DNA from: Pelodictyon luteolum
GTDB taxonomy: Bacteria; Bacteroidota; Chlorobiia; Chlorobiales; Chlorobiaceae
NCBI GenBank assembly: GCA_020721225.1
Contig: DYNE01000013.1
Coordinates: 1 to 49,019, forward strand
Length of the DNA: 49,019 bases
Direction of reading: 5' to 3'
Shown here in pieces: positions 44,443 through 49,019 of the stretch. Position numbers and translations under genes: made by a program. Under the pieces are notes generated by a model. It made no database searches and was not told where the DNA came from. It was given only the letters and a program-made list of their open reading frames with translations. Numbering within the stretch: the first letter of the stretch is position 1; the number at the start of each line of letters is the position of its first letter.

Positions 44443-46062
44443 ATGGCTCTCGCTTTTGATTTCGGGACATGCAACAGCGTGGTCGCACGCTGGAACGAAG
44501 CCCTGCATGCCGTGGAAACTCCCGAACTGCCCAATCTCGGAATCAGGTTTCCGCAGCCGGGATCGGAACCCGCTCGGGTCATTCCCTCCGTCATTCATTT
44601 TGCTGAAGATAACGGGCTCCTTGCCGGCAGCCAGGTCGGCGCTTCAGGTCTTGTCAACCATCCTGGAACCTTCAGGTGGCTGAAAATGGATATGCTCCGC
44701 ACCGGCGGAGCCAATCGCGGACGGCGCGTCAACGGCAGGGTTATCTACCCCCGCCATGCGGCGGACGAGCTCGTCGATCGCATCCTGATGTTCGTGCGCG
44801 GCTATTTCGGCGACATCGACGAGGAGATCGTGCTGACCGTCCCGGTTGAAGCTTTCGACCACTATATCGACTGGCTTCGCGAAGCGGCCATAAAACGGTT
44901 TCCGGGCGGCATCACCTTCATCGACGAGGCAAGCGCCTGCATGCTCGGGTACAGCGACGGGGTGCTCGACGGCGAGCCCTACTGCATCGTGGATTTCGGC
45001 GGCGGCACCCTCGACGTTTCGATAGTTCGTACCGATCTGCTGCATGCCGGTCATACGAAATGCCGATTGCTTGGCCGGGCCGGCGAGGAGATCGGCGGCA
45101 TCATGGTCGACAACTGGCTGCTGGAACACATCCAGGAACGGGAGGGGCTCACGGACGATGATATCGCCTCGATCGGCCCGTCACTGCTCGAAGCGATTGA
45201 GGGGGCGAAAATAGCCATCTCCAGCGGCAGCGAAGCGTCATCGTTCACGCGCTATAACGACGTTACCGGCCGGCTCATTGAGGTCACGCTCACTGCCGGT
45301 ACCCTGAAGGAGGTGCTCGAGAAAAAACGGGAGCCCGGCAGGAACAACCTTTACCAGCACATCATCCGCACGCTCGACCGCGCCCTCGATCAGGCGCGCG
45401 ACCGGGCCGGTATGCGCAAGGAGGAGCTCAAGGGGGTTTTTCTCGTAGGGGGGAGCAGCCTGCTGCCAGGCATCGAGGAGAAAATCCGGGAGTTTTTCCC
45501 CCTCTGCGACGTCCATGCAGGCAATCCCTTCGAAGCCATCGCCCGTGGCGCATGCCGCTTCTCCGGCGGGATGTTCGACCAGACGCTGACCCACGATTAC
45601 TGCCTGCGCAGCTGGAACCGGGAACTTCGGGATTTCGAACTGGTTCCCGTCGTTGCGCGCGGCACTCCCTACCCGACAGGCAAACCGGTGTGCAGCAAGT
45701 ATATCAAGGCCGCCTCGGACAACCAGGATACGCTCGGGCTGGTCATTTATGAGCGCTCTTCGATGATCCGTCCGCTGATAACCTACGTCAACGGGGCCGA
45801 CGGCTTGCGTCCGGTACGGGAAGGGGAGCGCCAGGAGAGCCGCCATAAGCCGCTCAATCCCGAAGACAGCGAGTTCATCCATGCCGTGCCGCCCTGCCGT
45901 TCGGGAGAGCGGCGCTTTATAGCCGGATTCGGGGTGGACGCCAACCGCCGCCTCACGCTCTGGCTGCGGGATACGGAGGAGAACAACCGTTCCTGCATCC
46001 TGCTGCGCGACGGCTCGCGACTTCCGTTGCCGGTGGCGGATCTGCCGGTGGTAAAACTGTGA
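44443..46062 (+). CDS. Hsp70-like ATPase without canonical substrate domain
   Basis: A 539-residue actin-fold ATPase. Phosphate-1 is FDFGTCNSVVA (D6), phosphate-2 is VDFGGGTLDVSIV (D184), and the adenosine loop is GVFLVGGSSLLPG (331-343). The C-terminal 160-190 residues (about from 380) are unlike a DnaK peptide-binding domain and include FELVPVVARGTPYPTGKPV. This is a divergent, stand-alone Hsp70 family, not DnaK or HscA. It follows the 456-aa unknown and precedes a Ycf46-like ATPase and SUMF1-like gene. The client is unknown. Confidence 0.85.
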   Translation: MALAFDFGTCNSVVARWNEALHAVETPELPNLGIRFPQPGSEPARVIPSVIHFAEDNGLLAGSQVGASGLVNHPGTFRWLKMDMLRTGGANRGRRVNGRVIYPRHAADELVDRILMFVRGYFGDIDEEIVLTVPVEAFDHYIDWLREAAIKRFPGGITFIDEASACMLGYSDGVLDGEPYCIVDFGGGTLDVSIVRTDLLHAGHTKCRLLGRAGEEIGGIMVDNWLLEHIQEREGLTDDDIASIGPSLLEAIEGAKIAISSGSEASSFTRYNDVTGRLIEVTLTAGTLKEVLEKKREPGRNNLYQHIIRTLDRALDQARDRAGMRKEELKGVFLVGGSSLLPGIEEKIREFFPLCDVHAGNPFEAIARGACRFSGGMFDQTLTHDYCLRSWNRELRDFELVPVVARGTPYPTGKPVCSKYIKAASDNQDTLGLVIYERSSMIRPLITYVNGADGLRPVREGERQESRHKPLNPEDSEFIHAVPPCRSGERRFIAGFGVDANRRLTLWLRDTEENNRSCILLRDGSRLPLPVADLPVVKL

Positions 46063-46184
46063 GGGGCATCTGTAAAATGTATTGCGCGATGCGATTGCTG
46101 CGTTGTTCCGACTTGCATTCGAACCGCTCATCACAATTTTATCGGGATGCCCGGATGTTATAACCGATTAAAAAAGAATGAAAC

Positions 46185-47723
46185 ATGGCCTGGCTCGACG
46201 AACTCAAACTGAACGCTGACGCGCGGGTAGCCGTCATACACCTCGCAACCATCGACGAAGAGGATGCCATGCGCGCGCTTGCCGGCTGGTCGCAATCGGG
46301 CGAGTGGCCGAAAGGTATGGGGCTCATCACCTGGGATATCGGCGACCAGTTCCGGCAAATTCGGGAACCTGAGGCGACCTTCAGCAAACTGGCCGCCACT
46401 CCGGAAACCGTGCTCGATATCATCGACGACTACAAGGGCTCCGCAACATTCGTACTCAAGGACTTCCACCATTTCCTGGAGCACAGCCGCAAGGTTTCGC
46501 GCATGCTGCGGAACCTCGCGTCGCGTCTTCCGTTCCGCACCGAAACGGTGAACATCATCATCACCACTCCCCGGTTTGCGCTTCCGGCCGAACTCGCTCA
46601 CGACATTCCAACCATCGATGTCGGCAAGCCCGACGGCAAGCAGATGCTGGAGCTGCTCGAACGGGAGACCCGCTCGACGCGATCGCTCGACAACGCCACG
46701 CACGGCTTGCGCGAACGCCTTGTCGAAAGCGCACTTGGCCTTTCCATTGTCGAAGCGGGAAGGGCATTCCGCAAAGCCATCGTGGTTGCCGGAGGCAATG
46801 GGCTCGACGAACGGAGCGTCCGGCAGGTGCTGAACGAAAAACGGCACATCATCCGTGAAAGCGGCGCTCTGGAACTCTACCCCTGTACCGGGTCCATGAA
46901 CAACGTCGGGGGACTCGGGGCCCTGAAGGGGTGGCTCGAGGAGCGCCAGGAGGCGTTCAGCCAGGAGGCGCGCGAGTATGGCCTCAGCATGCCCAAAGGG
47001 GTGGCGCTCATCGGGATTCCCGGAACCGGAAAAAGCCTCTGCGCAAAGGTGACCGCAGGCCACTGGGGGATGACGCTGCTGAGAATGGATGTCGGCGCAA
47101 TCTTCAGCGGCCTGCTCGGTTCGAGCGAACAGAACATTCGCGAAGCCATTCGGATAGCCGAGGTGATCGCTCCCTGCGTGCTCTGGGTTGACGAAATCGA
47201 AAAAGCCTTTGCCGGCTCCATGGGCGACAGCGGCACGGCAAGCCGGGTGTTCGCCACCTTTCTTACCTGGATGCAGGAAAAAACCGCTCCGGTATTCGTT
47301 TTCGCCACGGCCAACAACGTCCGGCGGCTCCCCCCCGAACTCCTGCGCAAAGGCCGGTTCGACGAGGTCTTTTTCCTCGATCTTCCCACCCACGCCGAGC
47401 GGATAACAATACTCGAAGTTCATCTCAGGGAGCGCGGCTACAGTATGCTCTCGCAGCGCTTCAACCTTGCCACCGTCGCATCGGCCACCGAGGGGTTCGT
47501 CGGCGCGGAGCTGCAGGCGCTGGTCAACGACGCCATGTTTCCCGCATTCCGCGACAACCGCCGTGAACTGGAAACGGGGGATCTGCTCAACGCAGCCGGA
47601 GCGATGGTTCCCCTTTCGGCATCGCATCAGGAGCATATCGAACAACTGAGGCAGATGGTTGTTAGCGGACAGGCGCGCAACGCCTCCGACGACCGGAATG
47701 CCTTGGCTTCGTCGCAGAAATAA
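46185..47723 (+). CDS. Ycf46-like AAA+ ATPase
   Basis: A 512-residue protein: an N-terminal region (1-230) of the Ycf46 type with [12 protein letters not shown] and NIIITTPRF, then an AAA+ domain with Walker A GIPGTGKS (277-284), Walker [11 protein letters not shown] (D336, E337), sensor-1 FATANN (373-378) and arginines R388 and R391 in LLRKGRFDE. No signal peptide. Starts about 120 nt after the Hsp70-like gene; no strong ribosome site is seen. In cyanobacteria and algae Ycf46 has been linked to photosynthesis regulation, but here the neighbours are chaperone- and SUMF1-like. Confidence 0.87.
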   Translation: MAWLDELKLNADARVAVIHLATIDEEDAMRALAGWSQSGEWPKGMGLITWDIGDQFRQIREPEATFSKLAATPETVLDIIDDYKGSATFVLKDFHHFLEHSRKVSRMLRNLASRLPFRTETVNIIITTPRFALPAELAHDIPTIDVGKPDGKQMLELLERETRSTRSLDNATHGLRERLVESALGLSIVEAGRAFRKAIVVAGGNGLDERSVRQVLNEKRHIIRESGALELYPCTGSMNNVGGLGALKGWLEERQEAFSQEAREYGLSMPKGVALIGIPGTGKSLCAKVTAGHWGMTLLRMDVGAIFSGLLGSSEQNIREAIRIAEVIAPCVLWVDEIEKAFAGSMGDSGTASRVFATFLTWMQEKTAPVFVFATANNVRRLPPELLRKGRFDEVFFLDLPTHAERITILEVHLRERGYSMLSQRFNLATVASATEGFVGAELQALVNDAMFPAFRDNRRELETGDLLNAAGAMVPLSASHQEHIEQLRQMVVSGQARNASDDRNALASSQK

Positions 47724-47731
47724 ATAGCACG

Positions 47732-48529
47732 ATGAATACTCCGACACATAACGAAATCCTTACCGAACTGCGAAAACTCGCGCTCCGTCCTTCCGGAAGC
47801 GATCTGCCTCCGGTCGTCGTCAACGAGCAGGATGGTTCCCCGATGGTGCTTGTTCCCGCAGGCAGTTTCACCATGGGCGACGGCCTCGACAGGGAAAGCC
47901 CGCAGCGCACCGTCTCTCTCGAAGCGTTCTACATTTCGGTCTACGCGGTCACCAATCGCCAGTACCGGGAGTTCGTACAGGCTACGGGCCATCGGCCTCC
48001 CAACATCGGAGCAAGGATCGACTCTCTTTCGGTCTGGCACGAAGACGGCTGTCCCGAAGAGTTCGACGATTACCCGGTGGTGCTGATCAACTGGGACGAC
48101 GCGGATGCCTACGCGCGGTGGGCGGGATGCCGTCTGCCTACGGAAGCCGAGTGGGAAAAGGCCGCACGGGGGCCGGAAGGGCATATCTACCCGTGGGGAG
48201 ACCGGTGGGACGAAAACAACTGCCGGCACCGGAACAACCGGGGCGCTGACTCGGTCGCCCCGGTGTACGCCTATCCCGAAGGAATCTCCGGTTACGGCAC
48301 CTGGAACCAGAGCGGCAACGTCATGGAGTGGTGCAGCGTCTGGCACGACGATACCGATTCCGCAAACACCGCGTCAGGTGAAGAATCACTCCGCCAGGAG
48401 AGGGGTGGCTGCTGGCGTTACCCCGACAAGTTCGCCTTCCGCTGTTCGCAGCGCTCGTTCGTGGTTTCCAAAGCGGTCAATGATTTCCGTGGATTTCGGC
48501 TGGTGTTGCCGGTGCATGCGGGGGCGTGA
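47732..48529 (+). CDS. Formylglycine-generating-enzyme-like (SUMF1) domain protein
   Basis: A 265-residue protein with the FGE-sulfatase fold: VLVPAGSFTMGD, VYAVTNRQYREFV, PVVLINWDDADAYARWAGCR then LPTEAEWEKAARG, YPWGDRW, GTWNQSGNVMEW, RGGCWRYP and VNDFRGFRL. The region before VLVPAG (about 1-37) could be an adaptor. The paired catalytic cysteines of true FGE are not evident, so binding or another modification role is plausible. It starts 9 nt after the AAA+ gene. No sulfatase gene is in the window. Confidence 0.88.
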   Translation: MNTPTHNEILTELRKLALRPSGSDLPPVVVNEQDGSPMVLVPAGSFTMGDGLDRESPQRTVSLEAFYISVYAVTNRQYREFVQATGHRPPNIGARIDSLSVWHEDGCPEEFDDYPVVLINWDDADAYARWAGCRLPTEAEWEKAARGPEGHIYPWGDRWDENNCRHRNNRGADSVAPVYAYPEGISGYGTWNQSGNVMEWCSVWHDDTDSANTASGEESLRQERGGCWRYPDKFAFRCSQRSFVVSKAVNDFRGFRLVLPVHAGA

Positions 48530-48734
48530 GGAGAGGAAATAGGGGTGGCGGTGCAGTAGAAACACAGGTTTTTATTGTTCTTGCCGTGCTTTGGTTGTAA
48601 TCATATGTTTATTTTTTGTAAAATCAGTTATTTACGCATGATGCGGTAGGGTGAGATTCAATCGGTGCCCATTAAAAACCTCGAAGAGCCTTGGGTTTGT
48701 AATCAACGCTACAAGGAGAGTGGCCTATAAATAA
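48530..48734. other. AT-rich spacer after SUMF1-like gene
   Basis: Composition drops sharply to AT-rich after 48540. No gene, hairpin terminator or tRNA is visible. An out-of-frame stretch (about 48705-48740) may be further decayed integrase sequence. Confidence 0.4.
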
Positions 48735-48839
48735 GACGCTACTTTGTTGGGGCATAAGAGCAGTAAGACGACAGAAATCTATACCCGCGTTTGCGAACAG
48801 AGTTTACTGAAAATTTCCGGCCTCTTTGACAATTTGTGA
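48735..48839 (+). pseudogene. C-terminal remnant of a tyrosine recombinase/integrase
   Basis: In the frame starting at 48741 the DNA encodes TLLGHKSSKTTEIYTRV, the conserved end of phage/XerC-D-type integrases that includes the box-II His and catalytic Tyr, then LKISGLFDNL and a stop at 48837-48839. A stop (48732-48734) lies directly upstream in frame, and the expected preceding HSFATHLLE-type region is missing or frame-shifted. It is therefore a decayed fragment, and marks past integration next to the SUMF1-like gene. Confidence 0.85.
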
Positions 48840-48848
48840 AAAATATTG

Positions 48849-48865
48849 TACACCTCAAAGGTGTA
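48849..48865. repeat. Small inverted repeat TACACCT-CAA-AGGTGTA
   Basis: A perfect 7-bp inverted repeat with a 3-nt loop, 10 bp after the integrase remnant. It could be an operator, a weak terminator or a recombination-related site; nothing distinguishes these. Confidence 0.5.
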
Positions 48866-48932
48866 TCAAGCATGCCAGAATAGTTGGCTTTATGCGCCTT
48901 TTGGTGGTGTATGGTGCATATATAAAGGAGTT

Positions 48933-48971
48933 ATGGGCAAGGCTAAGACAACAATAACAAACTATAAATAG
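48933..48971 (+). CDS. Very short ORF, possible transposase N-terminus
   Basis: ATG at 48933 follows AAAGGAG at ideal distance and encodes only MGKAKTTITNYK before TAG. The peptide is reminiscent of the start of some IS5-type transposases, but the match is from memory and short. It may be a truncated insertion-sequence gene or a chance frame. Confidence 0.25.
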   Translation: MGKAKTTITNYK

Positions 48972-48982
48972 AAAAATAAAGC

Positions 48983-49019
48983 ATGGAAAATAAAGACATT
49001 ATAATGACAATTGCAGTAA
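48983..49019 (+). CDS. Partial ORF running off the window
   Basis: ATG at 48983 opens a frame (MENKDIIMTIAV) that continues past the window edge. There is no clear ribosome site and too little sequence to identify a product. Confidence 0.25.
   Translation, partial: MENKDIIMTIAV

Overview
The window is GC-rich, densely coded DNA that looks like a green sulfur bacterium (Chlorobiaceae or a close relative). The assignment is an inference: it rests on the anaerobic corrin pathway with CbiH-CbiC, CbiE-CbiT and CbiG-CbiF fusions, two CobN chelatase subunits next to BchI/BchD-type AAA+ subunits, and TonB-dependent corrinoid uptake. No rRNA or tRNA is visible.

Region A (1-33468) is an apparently single B12-controlled transcription unit of 23 same-strand genes. 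It starts with a heptamer repeat and a cobalamin riboswitch. Then come a BtuB-like receptor, a ferredoxin, a BtuF/BtuC/BtuD-type ABC importer with two binding lipoproteins, the salvage amidohydrolase CbiZ, a tandem nitrilase-like protein, and most of the anaerobic corrin-ring pathway (CobA, CbiK, CbiL, CbiHC, CbiET, CbiGF, CbiJ, CbiD). A TIM-barrel protein and a radical-SAM/SPASM-like enzyme follow, then a metal-chelatase module: CobN, a second TonB receptor, a ChlD-like and a ChlI-like AAA+ protein, and a second CobN. Most junctions are ATGA-type overlaps. CbiA, CbiP, CbiB and the CobU/S/T steps are not in the window.

Region B (33451-37762) begins with a 175-bp heptamer array that supplies the last codons and stop of the second cobN. 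It continues with more short tandem repeats, a second cobalamin riboswitch, a third TonB receptor and a third binding lipoprotein. A perfect 24-bp hairpin at 37876-37930 closes it against a convergent gene.

Region C (37962-41202) holds ordinary genes: an AarC/Cat1-type CoA-transferase (minus strand), a ChaN-like protein and a small unknown protein (minus strand).

Region D (41580-48529) looks accessory. An AT-richer pair (glycosyltransferase-like plus a divergent cis-prenyltransferase-like protein) leads into an unknown 456-aa protein, an Hsp70-like ATPase, a Ycf46-like AAA+ ATPase and a formylglycine-generating-enzyme-like (SUMF1) protein. The window ends in AT-rich DNA with a decayed C-terminus of a tyrosine recombinase (48735-48839), which suggests an island edge.

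The strongest candidates for undescribed biology are the TIM-barrel/radical-SAM pair inside the corrinoid operon, the tandem nitrilase with a catalytically dead second half, the CobN paralogue that has lost a conserved His, and the Hsp70/AAA+/SUMF1 cassette beside an integrase relic.
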